From Thereva unica (taxonomy: Eukaryota > Arthropoda > Insecta > Diptera > Therevidae), in contig OX465283.1 in NCBI GenBank assembly GCA_949987705.1, positions 134,132,101 to 134,196,100 of the forward strand: DNA of 64,000 nt, given 5' to 3'. A program made the translations under genes and the position numbers. The notes under the pieces were generated by a model. That model saw only the letters and a program-made list of their open reading frames with translations, did not search any database and was not told the origin of the DNA. Numbering within the stretch: the stretch's first letter is position 1; each line of letters begins with the position of its first letter. Below, piece by piece: positions 24,406 through 35,059 of this stretch.

Positions 24406-26060
24406 GAGATGACCGCCATGGACCAAATTATATATTGAGTATACTATATTGCCTATGGTGTTCTACTTATCATACTCTTTCATTTGATACCCATGTCGAA
24501 GGGGTTGTAAAGAAAATATTAATACGCCCTCTTGAGATGGCGCTATGGACCAAACGATATATTGAGTATACTATATTGCATATGGTGTTCTACTTATCAT
24601 ACTCTTTCATTTGATACCCATCTCGAAGGGGTTGTGAAGAAAATGGTAATCCGCCCTCTGGAGATGACCGCCATTTACCAAACGATATATTGAGTATACT
24701 ATATTGCTTATATTGTTCTACTTATCATAGCCTTTCATTTGATACCCATGTCTCGGGTGTTGTGAAGAAAATGGTAAACCGCCCTTTTGAGATGGCCGCC
24801 ATGGACCAAATTATAAATTGAGTATACTATATTGCTTATGGTGTTCTACTTTTCATAGCCTTTCATGTGATACCCATGTCTCGGGTGTTGTGAAGAAAAT
24901 GGTAACCCGCCCTCTTGAGATGGCCGCCATGAATCTAAAGACACAGTCTATGGCAATGTTCTTATAATGCCCTTTCATTTGATACCAATGCCGAGGGGGT
25001 AGTGAAGAAAATGATCATCCGCCCTCTTCAGATGACCGCCATGGACCAAACGATATATTGAGTATACTATATTGCTTATGGTGTTCTACTTATCATACCC
25101 TTTCATTTGAAATCCATGTCGAGGGGTGTGAAGATAATGGTAATCCAACCTCTGGAGATGGCCGCTATGGGCCAAACGATATATTGAGTATACTATATTG
25201 CTTATGTGTTCTACTTATCATACTCTCTCATTTGATACCCATCTCGAAAGGGTTGTGAAGAAAACGGTAGTCCGCCCGCTTGAGATGATCGCCATGGACG
25301 AACCGATATATTGAGTATACTATATTGCCTATGGTGTTCTCCTTGTCATACTCTTTCATTTGATATCCATGTCGAAGGTGTTGTGAAGAAAATGGTAATC
25401 CGCATTCTTGAGGTGGCCGCTATGGACCAAGCGACATATTGAGTATACTATATTGCTTATATTGTTCTACTTATCATACTCTTTCATTGGATACCCATTT
25501 CGAAGGGGTTGTGAAGATAATGGTCATGTGCTCTCTTGAGATGACTGCCATGGACCAAACGATATATTGAGTATACTATATTGCCTTTGGTGTTCTACTT
25601 ACCATACCCTTTCATTTGATATCCATGTCGAGGGGTTGTAAAGAAAATGGTAATCCGCCCTCTTGAGATGGCTGCTATGGACCAAACGCCTGCTTTTCTA
25701 TTGAAATTTTGCTATAAACCTCACGGAGCCCGAGACCTTTCCTTCAGATATGAATTTTACACAGATGAAATGCCTCAAAGAACATGGGTCTTGCGTCGGC
25801 CGCCATGAATCGGTATATTGAGTCTACTACATTGCTTATTGTATTCTACTTATCATACCCTTTAATTTGATACCCATTTTGATAGGGTTGTGAAGAAAGT
25901 GGTAATCCGGCCTCTTTAGACGGCCGCCATGGATCTAAAGATATATTTTGTATACTACATTGCTTATTGTATTCTACTTATCATACCCTTTCATTTGATA
26001 CCCATGTCGAGGTGGTTGTGAAGAAAGTGGTACACCGCCCTCTTGAGACGGCCGCCATGG
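24406..26060 (-). repeat. 128-bp tandem array, about 13 units
   Basis: GAGTATACTATATTG recurs at about 24436, 24564, 24692, 24819, 25067, 25186, 25313, 25440 and 25568, mostly 127-128 bp apart. Variant units follow at about 25820 and 25945, and one unit near 24940 lacks the box. Each unit has GCCGCCATGGACCAAACGAT, TTCTACTTATCATACCCTTT, ATTTGATACCCATGTCGA, GGGTTGTGAAGAAAATGG and TAATCCGCCCTCTTGAGATG. The array is split at 25690-25810 by non-repeat Helitron sequence. Related inverted units occur at 10.5 and 13.6-13.8 kb. Confidence 0.85.
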
Positions 26061-26062
26061 AT

Positions 26063-26209
26063 CATTTTAGTTTCAATAGCGTCATGGCCTACCTATTGTT
26101 TGACAGCTGCGTAAATTTGAAATTTTCATTAAATGTAATGATTCAATTTAATGACCATTTTACATTTGTCAAACAATAGGTAGGCCATGAAGCTATTGAA
26201 ACTAAAATG
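26063..26209. repeat. Foldback element (147 bp)
   Basis: Arms of 42 bp (26063-26104 and 26168-26209) with one mismatch, CATTTTAGTTTCAATAGCG at the left and its inverse at the right, around a 63-bp AT-rich loop. It lies exactly where the 128-bp array stops inside the Helitron, so it probably inserted there. No target duplication was clear. Confidence 0.75.
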
Positions 26210-26625
26210 AAGTGAAAATTCCTAAAATTACCATTTTTTTGTTTTTTCAGGCAATTTTTTAAATTTTTCTCTCCGTAAGAACCATCCTCGTACTTCAACG
26301 AATATTCAAAAAAAAAATTAGTCCAATAGGTCCAGCCGTTCTCGAGTTTTGCGCTTACCAACACATTTAGCGATTCATTTTTATATTATAGATTTATATA
26401 TTAAAATAAATTATAGCTTGAATCTTACAAATTACGTTTCATGAATCGAATCATATAATAAGTATATATTATAAGTAAGTCGCAATACGATAGGAATCAC
26501 TTGCAAATAACGAATGGCTGAAAAGTCTGATTAAGTTCTATTCTTTTCTGGTTCAAGTTTTTTACGCCCACTGTCCTTTGCACCGATAAGCCATTTGCTT
26601 ACGTACCCAATCAGAATATCATAGC

Positions 26626-27438
26626 ATGACTTTATCGGGGTACGCCGATTTGATGGCACCTAAAATATTGGACATAGCAATTATGTATATTAAAATTTTA
26701 CAAAATAGGATCTCGAAATTTCTGTTTATTGTACTCACAATCCAAACATTTGAAAACTTCAGTTGTGAAAAATTGTCCATTGTTAAAATAATGCCAACAT
26801 ATTGTACCGACGTACATCAATCAATCAATTTCCACAATATGATTCACATCTCTGACGACGTAATGTTTTTGAAGTGTAGCTTAGAAAAATTCTCAGCGTT
26901 TGCATTTGAAAATGTTTATGGTTTTATTAAGCCTTTATTGAAATCTGTTGCAAGACCAATTGCTCAAATCACAAGACGGGTACACGAGTTAAGAACTACT
27001 GCCTCAGAGTCTATCAAACGAAGGTATCCTCTGATTGGCTCAGTACGAAAGCGGCGAAATATTGTATTGGTTAAAACGCAAGAAAAAACTGACGATAAGA
27101 AAATATTTGATATGGTGAAGTTAAATGGAATCACTCTCAGAAGTTCACATCCTAATAATGTTTGTATTTTAGAAGATGACACGATAATACAGATCAACGA
27201 GATGTTTGTTAAAATAGAGGATGGTAGAGAAACTGGCAGTATTGTTCTTCGAGCCAAGCGTATCAATGTCACCGGTGATGCTTTCGATTACCCCGTGTCC
27301 TCGCAATCGCTGGGAATTTACAAATTTGGTCGTCGCTCCAAACGACTATTCGATAACGATGTAAAAAATGTTAAAGCAGAATGTATTTTAACTTCCGTTG
27401 ATGAGACGATATTAGTGATCGAATTATTACATAAGTAA
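26626..27438 (+). CDS. CACTA-like transposase, C-terminal part
   Basis: An open 270-codon frame. Residues about 88-135 read NFHNMIHISDD...FSAFAFENVY...ARPIAQITRRVHE. This resembles the H-x3-H...(D/E)...FsaFpFEN...PlxQixxRxxE block after the catalytic core in CACTA/EnSpm-type transposases and in the many insect 'transposase domain' proteins related to them. Near the C-terminus, GDAFDYPVSSQSLGIYKFG matches the FxYPxxSSxLxIY motif common in those proteins. The catalytic DDE core should lie upstream, but a Helitron ends 234 bp before the ATG and no core is visible, so the product is truncated. That the rest stayed open suggests the break is recent, or that this fragment was kept. The ATG is simply the first in frame; a splice acceptor just upstream is possible. 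Confidence 0.6.
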   Translation: MTLSGYADLMAPKILDIAIMYIKILQNRISKFLFIVLTIQTFENFSCEKLSIVKIMPTYCTDVHQSINFHNMIHISDDVMFLKCSLEKFSAFAFENVYGFIKPLLKSVARPIAQITRRVHELRTTASESIKRRYPLIGSVRKRRNIVLVKTQEKTDDKKIFDMVKLNGITLRSSHPNNVCILEDDTIIQINEMFVKIEDGRETGSIVLRAKRINVTGDAFDYPVSSQSLGIYKFGRRSKRLFDNDVKNVKAECILTSVDETILVIELLHK

Positions 27439-28319
27439 GACGAAATTCTTATCAAATCGATTCTGGATTCTAGCGAACATTGGAGGACAAAGAAATAGAG
27501 TTATTTCTGATATTAAAATGTATTTCTACTATCAATTTCAAAATCACTCTACACAAAGTTTAATGTAACGTGTTACAACGTTCTTAGTAATAACAACTAG
27601 AATGTCTACGCAAACATTATTATACATATTTATTATTTATGTGCTCAATGATTCAAAATTTTGTTATAAATTGTCATTATGACCGAGAAATAAAAAATAC
27701 ATGTCATTTACTTTTTATGGTTGATTTGATTAGATATAAAAAATAATTGATACCTTTGCAAATTAATTAAAAAACAAGTACATTTACGTTGACCACGCGT
27801 CATTCACCGACCTCAGTTGGTTCCATACAGAGTCCTCCATCGTTGGTTTTACGTTCGCCCAACGTTGGCTGACAACGTCCGATCGCGAACATTGGTTAAA
27901 TCTTCTATGGGCAAAAAATTCAACGTTGGCAGTTGACCAATGTTGATCCGACGTCGTAAATTTTGCAAAGTCGGCTGAATATTGGGCTTTTCTACCTGGG
28001 CTGTTGTAGCTCAGCTTACCCTTAACCTATCATGTCTTCAAGCTAAGCTTACTACCAGACATTGCACCATGAAGTAAGGGACATGACGGACTGGTAGTAT
28101 GAAGGGTAATGCCTAAGCTTATACATGCTTCGACATAAAAAAATCGTTTATATATCTGCCTTCAGTAGTTTGTTATGCTCTTATTTCATATAATATTTCA
28201 TAAATTCATTAACCAGTCCCGCAAATCACGCGGATCCGCGGAATTGTTGACCTGTATAACAAAAACAAAAAATACACCTAAATTCATGGTCGCAAAAGCC
28301 ATCGTACACTGTAAAATTT

Positions 28320-28710
28320 AAGGAATAGCAGGTTAAAAAAGTTAATATTAATATCTTGTAGGACCTTCTTTAGCATTTTCAGCCTTCGGGACATTAATTC
28401 CACCAATTTCCTAGTGACTTCCAATAATATGTTCTGCCATTCCTGTTGAATTTTGGTTTTGAGCTGGTTCCTCTTAGTAATATCGTCCTGATTCGTCCTT
28501 TAAATTCGTCCCAAAGATGCTCAATGGAAATGAGGTCAGGTGATTGTGACGGCGTTCCAAGAACATGCGGGCATCGTAGGGTGATGAACCATTGCATCAC
28601 AAAGTGGCCCTTATGTTTCGGATCGTTATCCTGTTGGAAATTAAAACAATCCTCTATTCCCATCCTTTCAGCACTAGGGATGAGATTGTCCTACATAAAT
28701 TAAGAAATAT
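28320..28710 (-). pseudogene. Tc1-like transposase, C-terminal half remnant
   Basis: The minus strand reads MGIEDCFNFQQDNDPKHKGH, PHVLGTPSQSPDLISIEHLW and DEFKGRIR. This is the second catalytic Asp (QQDNDPKH) and the third acidic residue with its box (PDLNPIEHLWxEx-R) of Tc1/mariner transposases. In the second box the usual Asn-Pro is Ile-Ser. The frame ends early, and a neighbouring frame carries the rest (KIQQEWQNILLEVTRKLVE). The N-terminal DNA-binding half is missing. Confidence 0.75.
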
Positions 28711-28957
28711 TTCTTCTCTGTAGTGCATGATCGGGTCACCGGAAAACTGGTTCCAGTAGCAGATAATACGAAAAAATAAATAATTACCTAAAATGTAAAT
28801 TTATAGTAATTCTAATTTTCAATTTCATTTTAATCTAACTGAAAGACTTGTTTGTGTGCGAAGGCAAATTGTTTTCTAATAATAATAATACCAAATTCTT
28901 TCCATTATTCTTGTGTTCGAACTATCATCATTTTCTTGTCAGCGACTTCTAGCTCTA

Positions 28958-29195
28958 CAGTACACAGCCAGAAGTGCTTAAGTGCAAAATATTTGTTTCG
29001 ATAAAAACGCCCTCAAAGATTTTTTTAGATACAGAATTGTTCACAAAAGCACTTTTGCCGGTCGGATAACTCAGCAACCACAGCTCAGTTTAAGACAAAA
29101 ATTATATCAATGATTAAGAATAAAATACTGAATACAAAAATGCAATAAACTCAAAATCGTCAAAATTGCACTTAGACACTTCTGGCTGTGTACTG
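28958..29195. mobile_element. Tc1/mariner-type MITE (238 bp), TA target duplication
   Basis: The ends CAGTACACAGCCAGAAGTG and the exact inverse CACTTCTGGCTGTGTACTG form at least 19-bp inverted repeats. They are flanked by TA at 28956-28957 and 29196-29197. No coding capacity. The TIR identity suggests a fairly young copy; it is not obviously the parent of the Tc1 fragment nearby. Confidence 0.85.
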
Positions 29196-29199
29196 TAGG

Positions 29200-31050
29200 C
29201 TAGAGTTACCAATTGGATAAAAAACAGTTTCTAGTATGCTGATTTCAAGCCTAGTAGCTCAGACATACTTATCAGGTCAAACTAAGAGCTTTCAAAAATC
29301 CACCTGAACTGGTATCTTCGAAGCGTACCTGCTGTAAAAAAAACATCTTCTTTTTATCGAATTAAAAATAGGTGTGATTTCTCTAGACTATAATTACGAA
29401 TATTTATGTAAATCATAATAATTACCTAAATCTGAGATATTACATAAATTATGGTTTGGGTTCCGGATAGAACTCGAATGATTTTTTCTACAATTAATTT
29501 GATGAAAATTTCACTTTTTTCTTAACTACGGATTTTGTAGAAAATATCAAAAAATTTTGACTATCAAAAATTTAGTGCTAAGTGTGTAATTAGTGTATTA
29601 AGTGTATTTTCTATAGTTCGTATTGTGCACGTGACTGATGAACTAATGAATTAAAAACTGATAGAGATTTGAGGTACTCTCCTTTTTCGATTTTTGATTT
29701 GTTTTTTATTTTTTCAAAAATATTTTTGAGCAAAAATTTTGTTTTCTTTCTGTTAATATACACAATGTATGCAAAACCTATTCGAAATGGAAACTTCATC
29801 GATCGTATATGACGACTATAGTCTCAGTTCATCAGCCTCGTAGCCAAATATGTCCAGGTTGGCCCCAAAACATACAAAATATCGACGTCGTTAGTGTCAA
29901 ATATGGGAAGGGTACCATATGCAAATCGAAGGATGAAAGAAATAATCAGCTTCCTCTAAGTAGTAATAAAAACTTTTTCTTTTGTATTTTAAGTTATTTT
30001 TTCCACAATTTTCACTTCTTTTCGGTTCAGTTTCCATTTTTCTAGTATGCAGCACATCTGACGGAGAGAGAGAGATTCTAATGAGGAACATCCATCCGAG
30101 CAAATTAGCATCTAAATGGCAACGGCCAAGTTTTCTGGTCTTTAGATGCGTTTCGAGTGAGACTTGAAGATTATAAGTCCATGATGAGAGGAGCTTAAAA
30201 ACGTGCGTTTGTATATATTGTATATGGGTCGCACCAGAATCTTCAATATCCCCCGTGTGCGCCCAGGTTGAGCTGTGAATAAGTGGTGACTAATTACCAC
30301 ATTTATCCAATCAATGGGCTGCAGTTTTACTACATCCTATCCGCGATGGTAGAAGCGGCTGAAGGGGGTATACCAGCCGCAGGCCCCAGTGTGTCAAACC
30401 CTTGCCATAGAAGAACCTGAGACTGTATAGTAATGAATCGTGAGCCTCACCTTTGGTGGAGTGTCGCCATAATGATGATGGAAGAAACCGAGGTAGAAAA
30501 AGATCTGGAAGATCTTGCCGTTTGACAAAAGAGACACACCGAATACCACCACGACGAGACTGACTGGTCCACCGCCCGGCATCGTCGTCATCATATATCC
30601 ATATTTTAGTCTAAAGATTTCATATTGTTACATTGTGACTGTGTTCTTCTTTTTTTGTCTCTTCCGGATTTTATCTTCTTTTTATGTATATCGTACCGTG
30701 CTACAGCGCGCTGCTTTTCCTTACCTTATACCTTACATCTACATTTTTTTCTTCTGATATTTGTGCACTTCTGTAGCGACGACGACTACGACGGATGTCA
30801 TTCTTTTGGAGTGTTGTGAGCTTGTGAACTTTTAAGGTAGGTAAACAAAAAGAATTCAATAGCGATGATGCTGAGACAGAATTAGTTGCATAGGGAAAAC
30901 TTAGTAGTGGGAGAACACCGATTTTTGTTTCCGTGTTTTCTGTGTAAGGCCAATCCTGGGCCTTTAAAAGTCTTTAAAAACACCATGTTTATGCCGAAAA
31001 TCTGTCAAAACGCAGTTCGTTCCATGCGAATGAACATATCACTTTTAACT
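29200..31050. other. Upstream region of the Osiris gene, no supported gene
   Basis: AT-rich to 30.2 kb, then more balanced with CAT/CGT triplet runs (30.57-30.60 and 30.76-30.80 kb). Short frames lack family motifs. Regulatory elements of the downstream gene may lie here, but none can be named from sequence. Confidence 0.4.
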
Positions 31051-31052
31051 GG

Positions 31053-31064
31053 TATATTATAAAG
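31053..31064 (+). promoter_or_regulatory. Possible TATA-like element upstream of Osiris exon 1
   Basis: TATATTATAAAG lies about 98 bp before the ATG in otherwise AT-rich sequence. The position would suit a core promoter with a short 5' UTR. AT-rich matches are common by chance here, so this is only a candidate. Confidence 0.2.
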
Positions 31065-31161
31065 TTTTTTTTAAAGAAGATCGGATTATCGGAAAGAATT
31101 AATTTAGAATTAAATAGAAAAATAAATATAAATTACAAATAAGAAGAAATTATAAAAAATT

Positions 31162-31290
31162 ATGAAATTTTTACTTGTGTCGACGTGTGTCCTGCTGGTG
31201 ACAAATTGTGTAGTTGCTGAACCGGAACAACTGGGCGAGGAGTTTTCTAAATGTTTAGAAAAGGATTCAATAGCATGCTTGCAGATGACG
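31162..31290 (+). CDS. Osiris-family (DUF1676) protein, exon 1: signal peptide and Cys pair
   Basis: First coding exon of a two-exon Osiris gene; it continues at 40229. The 43 codons give a secretory signal peptide (MKFLLVSTCVLLV, hydrophobic, with likely cleavage after VVA at residue 19). A short acidic stretch follows, then the paired cysteines KCLEKDSIAC (Cys31 and Cys39) found at the mature N-terminus of Osiris proteins. The exon ends in phase 0 after ACG, followed by GTACGG, a weak but legal donor. Joining it to 40229 keeps the frame and gives CLQMT-VFRRAKAFFDK, the usual order in this family. Osiris proteins are insect-specific, and in Drosophila many are expressed transiently in cuticle-secreting cells. 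The start is the first ATG before the signal peptide; A-rich leader precedes it. Confidence 0.8.
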
Positions 31291-31708
31291 GTACGGATTA
31301 TTATAAATTGAAAATAATGTGAAAATATGTGATAAATTATGGACAATCAATTAATATATATATAAAACCAATTATGGATACCAGTGAGAAAATATTTAGT
31401 GATAATGGTTTTATTTAAAAAAAGAAAAGACAAAATAAATTCACACTTTTGTGATTATGGACATACTAAATGAAATTAAGGATATTTATTTTTGTGCCTT
31501 CATGCAGTGTTTTTGACAAAATTGAAAATTACGCCACTACAAGGCTCCCTCCTTCAATATTCGTTTGCCATCTCCATCTGAATCTGGGATAACAAGTTTT
31601 AGTTTTATTTCGTATTGTGCAGATTTGTTTTATATGTTGTATAGTTAGAATTTATTGAGTGATCCTTAAGAGCCGGCTATTTTATATGGTTTTCTGAGTA
31701 TCTCTAAT

Positions 31709-32269
31709 GGGGCCTCTATACTATCAAAAATATTGTGCAATATTTTTATTTGCGCAATATTATTGACGGTCTGTGGGTGATATTGAAAGATTATCTGGTG
31801 CAGCGAAAGAAACCGTTAATATTTGGCTCAATATTATTGCAAAATATTATTGATAGTCTTAACTTAAGAGCCTGTTATTTTATATGATTTTGAAATTGTA
31901 TCTGAGTGTCTCTAAATAGGGCCCCTACACTATTAATAATATTGTGTAATATTTTGATTTGCCCTAAAAATATTGAGGGTCTGTGGGTGATATTGGAAGG
32001 TTATGTGGTGCAAAGAAAGAACACGTCCATATTTTGCTCAATATTATTTGAGAAAATTATTGATAGTCGTGGACCCTAGGCTGAAAATATGTAATGCAAA
32101 ATCTAATGGGGTCCCTAGACTATCAATAATAATTTGCAAATTTCAGTCTAACTCAATATCTACTGTTGACAGTCTGAGGGTAATATTGAAAGATTGTCTG
32201 GTGCAAAAAAAGTAAAACTTCAATATTTTGCTCTATATTATTGTCAATATTAGTGATAGTCTAGGGGCC
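31709..32269. repeat. MITE-like repeat in three tandem copies
   Basis: Units starting GGGGCCTCTATACTATC, GGGCCCCTACACTATTA and GGGGTCCCTAGACTATCA begin at about 31709, 31918 and 32108. Each continues AATAATATTGTG-CAATATT, then GTCTG(A/T)GGGTGATATTG and TCTGGTGCA, and closes with an inverted CAATATTATTGATAGTC. The last copy ends CTAGGGGCC, inverse of the first start. This is a tandem multimer of an inverted-repeat element within the Osiris intron. Confidence 0.65.
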
Positions 32270-32280
32270 ACATGAAAGGT

Positions 32281-32445
32281 TCATTAAACGATAGGTTTAG
32301 ATATTAATTTTGCCACATTCAGTGGTGTGACTGGCGGTAAACCTTCCATCTAAGGTGATGACTGATGTAATAATCTGATTTCTATCAATAATGACTGTTG
32401 GGTTAGACTGACGCTTTCATGCACGTGTAATTGACCCCTTATACA
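32281..32445. repeat. Repeat shared (inverted) with 42.71-42.88 kb
   Basis: CATTAAACGATAGGTTTAGA, TTTTGCCAC, ATGACTGATGTAAT and CTGACGCTTTCATGCACGTG match, in the same order, the reverse complement of 42710-42875. Both copies lack an ORF. A MITE family is likely. Confidence 0.55.
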
Positions 32446-32844
32446 AGTAATTCGATTGCAGTTTCGTATACGGGGTGTATTAACGAGTATGTCGGAACGC
32501 CTGGCTATGGATAGGTCTTGGATAGATAGATGGGGGGGGGGGAATCGTTACGGTTTATCCACTAGGGCGTTTTGAATTTTTTTTAGTGAAAGTTTATACA
32601 TATCACCCTCTATTTATGTAACCGCTTATCCTACGTGCATGAGCAATTTCTTCACCTATCTGTGATGGTAAAAGCGATGTTTCTATCTTATCAACTTTTG
32701 GAGTTATGAGTCGGCAAAGTTGAACTTTTTTTTTAACAAAAAACCAACTTCATCCACCATTTTCTCCAACAAATACGTCATTAACCAATAATTTTTTACA
32801 AAATTGGAAAGCTTGGACAATTTCCTATGAGTGAACCTTCTCTT

Positions 32845-32960
32845 TCTTGCCATGCTTGTAAAGAGAACCCTTGCAGATCAGACTTGACAGAAACGCACCA
32901 CTAAACGCTGGATGTCCGTACCACGGAACTTCTTTGTTCGCCGAAGTTCAAAAGCTTACA
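32845..32960 (+). pseudogene. Short LINE RNase H tail fragment
   Basis: AACCCTTGCAGATCAGACTT followed by AACGCTGGATGTCCGTACC parallels the post-RNase H segment of the LINEs at 17936 and 23140. It is only about 100 bp long. Confidence 0.45.
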
Positions 32961-33212
32961 ACGAGAACGTGAAAATTTGAAATCTCGCCTCGTCTCGGAC
33001 TCTGTGAAACACTAATATTTTTAAATCATATGTAGATACATTATAAAAAAATAATTATTATTTATAATTCAGTATAAAAATTCTGATCGCAATTACTAAA
33101 TGAGATAGGTACACAATAAATGCACAACTCAAAACTTATGTGATATTTCAACGATACGAACACATATTCTAATTTTAGTCCTATATTGTTATGCTCGAGA
33201 AAATAGGCCTGC

Positions 33213-33417
33213 TCCACACTATCGTGCCGTTCTCGGTACAGTTTCGTGCCAGTCTCGGTCCAGTCAAATATTTTTATGGCAAAAGCAATCGGCGTATTCA
33301 TACTTTCGAATAAGACTGGCACGTGACAGGGGAAAGTGTGGATTTCCTATAAAAATATTTTACTAGACCGACCGACACTGGCATGAAAGTGTGCCGGGAA
33401 TGCCACGATGATGTGGA
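33213..33417. mobile_element. Long-TIR MITE (205 bp)
   Basis: Arms of about 65 bp: TCCACACTATCGTGCC and TGCCAGTCTCGGTCCAGTC at the left oppose GACCGACACTGGCA and GGCACACTTTC-like text, then CCACGATGATGTGGA, at the right. Between the arms is a second weaker copy of the terminal words (GACTGGCACGTGACAGG). In the Osiris intron. Confidence 0.6.
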
Positions 33418-33795
33418 ATAAGCTTTAAAGATGAATATTTCATTATTGGCGACAAAATATATTTAAAATCTGCTCATAAATTAACGACTTGAAGAAATTG
33501 TATTTCATCAATGCTACAACGAAAACCTTATTAAATACCATAAAGTAAAATTAGCCCAAAAATCACTGATCCTTATGATCATACGAAAAAAAGTCCTTTT
33601 TATTTTAGAATTGCTGCACAGTATATAAGGAAAACACTGAAATTATAATGTTTTCGAAGATGGAGTATATAATATATAAGGAAACACCCTACATTTTTTT
33701 ATTTCAGGTCTTACATAATATATTTTACCATGATAATAAAAATACGCCATGGCTAAATCACCTTGGCTTTTTCAAAAAAGAATCTAATGCTCAAA

Positions 33796-33955
33796 TAGGC
33801 ACTTTAGAAAATTCACCATGGTAGCTACTGTTCGAACAACAAGTTAATCTACCAAGTCACCACTCACAATGTTCCAATATTGACCGATAAGATAATTGTA
33901 GTTTGACTTCTGGTTAGTCCGGTAGCTACCATGGTGAATTCTCGAAAGTACCCAT
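33796..33955. repeat. Foldback/MITE (about 160 bp)
   Basis: Arms of about 33 bp: GGCACTTTAGAAAATTCACC-ATGGTAGCTAC and the inverse GTAGCTACCATGGTGAATTC-TCGAAAGTACC. The loop is about 90 bp without an ORF. In the Osiris intron. Confidence 0.65.
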
Positions 33956-34099
33956 AGTATTATAAATTCCCTTTAACTTCAACTTCATAAAACGGCTTAG
34001 TTTGCAAAATCGTTCAAAATTTCTATATTTTATGAGAAAAATTAAGCTATCTATATTGAAAGAAATTCTATACTTATGAATAGAGAGTACATATTTTAA

Positions 34100-35040
34100 G
34101 ACATGTTTAATAATTCGAAGTAATAAATTTAAATGCAATTAAACGTTCTCCATTTTATAGACGACCAGTCATTAATTCTAAAAAAATTGATGCAAGTTCC
34201 TTAATCGAAAGTAATTCTGCCATTAGTAGCTCCTCTGGCGAAATAATTTGCCGAAGTAACGCAAATAGTTAAAGACATTATTTACATGTCCAAAATGTTA
34301 AACGAAAACCCCACAACATTTTTTTGAAATATAATTTTATAATTAAAATTCTTGATTCATTAAAATAATTTCATAATATGTACACTTTACTTCTTTCTTT
34401 ATTTTCTTAAATAAAACTGAAAATCGAGAATATTCAATTTATTCAAAAGTATGAACGTTATTTCAAATTCACTTAAATCAAAAATTTTCACATTTTCACA
34501 TTTTCTAGGTTAAATTTTGTTTATTTTAATATTTAATTTTGGAAATAGAAAGTCCACTTTGGAACTCGTAAAATTGAATTTATGAATTTATAATTTCTTG
34601 TTTTCTACCTGTAGTATTTGAATATATGATTTTGGGGGAGAATTAATCAGTTTTGATTTTAGTGATTTTTTTAGAATTTAGATGTTTTTAGGATTTTTTG
34701 TGATGTCGATATTAATAATATTATTATTATTTGCAATAAAGAACTGGATTTCGAGGGTTCGTGCTGGGCCTTCAATCAGTGTAGGTAGAGTATCGGATGG
34801 CGTCGAATCCAAAACCCCACACCATCTTGACAGGTCTTTCCCAGATTTTAGATTTTATCACCTGATCTTTTGCTAATATTTATAAATCATTTGCTCAAAG
34901 TTCTTTCCAACATACTACAGAGCTTCGCCAATTACGATACGTTAACACTTTTTCGACAATATAAGGCTAGCATGTACCAGACGACGTCTTTTTGAAAATC
35001 AGCCTATGTCAATCTCCATCAAACAGGACATCGAACTTAT
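34100..35040. other. AT-rich intron sequence, nothing supported
   Basis: Very AT-rich. A 64-codon frame at 34682-34876 has a hydrophobic start, but no acceptor or donor fits the Osiris frame and no homology was recognised. Confidence 0.4.
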
Positions 35041-35059
35041 TCATGGCTGTGGTTGCAAG

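Larger units (their letters stand above)
24288..26392 (-). mobile_element. Non-autonomous Helitron carrying a 128-bp tandem array
   Basis: On the minus strand it begins TCTATAATATAAAAATGAAT (from 26392) and ends ACGCGGGTTTTTGCTAG (to 24288), with host A before and T after. A 12-nt palindrome GCGTTGCAACGC (24305-24316) sits just before the end. The TC start, 3' hairpin, CTAG end and A/T insertion site are Helitron hallmarks. The inside is mostly a 128-bp tandem array. A leader remnant with CCTCACGGAGCCCGAGACC sits at 25715, and a 147-bp foldback at 26063. No Rep/helicase ORF. Confidence 0.75.
23899..28000. mobile_element. CACTA/EnSpm (CMC)-like DNA transposon, interrupted by a Helitron
   Basis: Bounded by perfect 13-bp inverted repeats CCCAGGTAGAAAA (23899-23911 and 27988-28000), with CT on each outer flank as a possible 2-bp target duplication. 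Both ends carry subterminal CAACGTTG/ACAACGTT repeats (23925-24065 and 27835-27960), as expected for transposase-binding arrays. The interior holds the 270-codon transposase C-terminal frame (26626-27438) and a Helitron at 24288-26392. The ends do not begin CAC as classical CACTA elements do, so the superfamily call rests on the ORF. Confidence 0.65.

Noticed and set aside
24406..26060. CRISPR-like regular array
   Set aside because: Units of 128 bp repeat along their full length with no unique spacers, in an insect genome; it is a tandem repeat in a Helitron.
34682..34876. Small membrane protein in the Osiris intron
   Set aside because: A hydrophobic start can arise from T-rich DNA. No conserved motif or splice context was seen.
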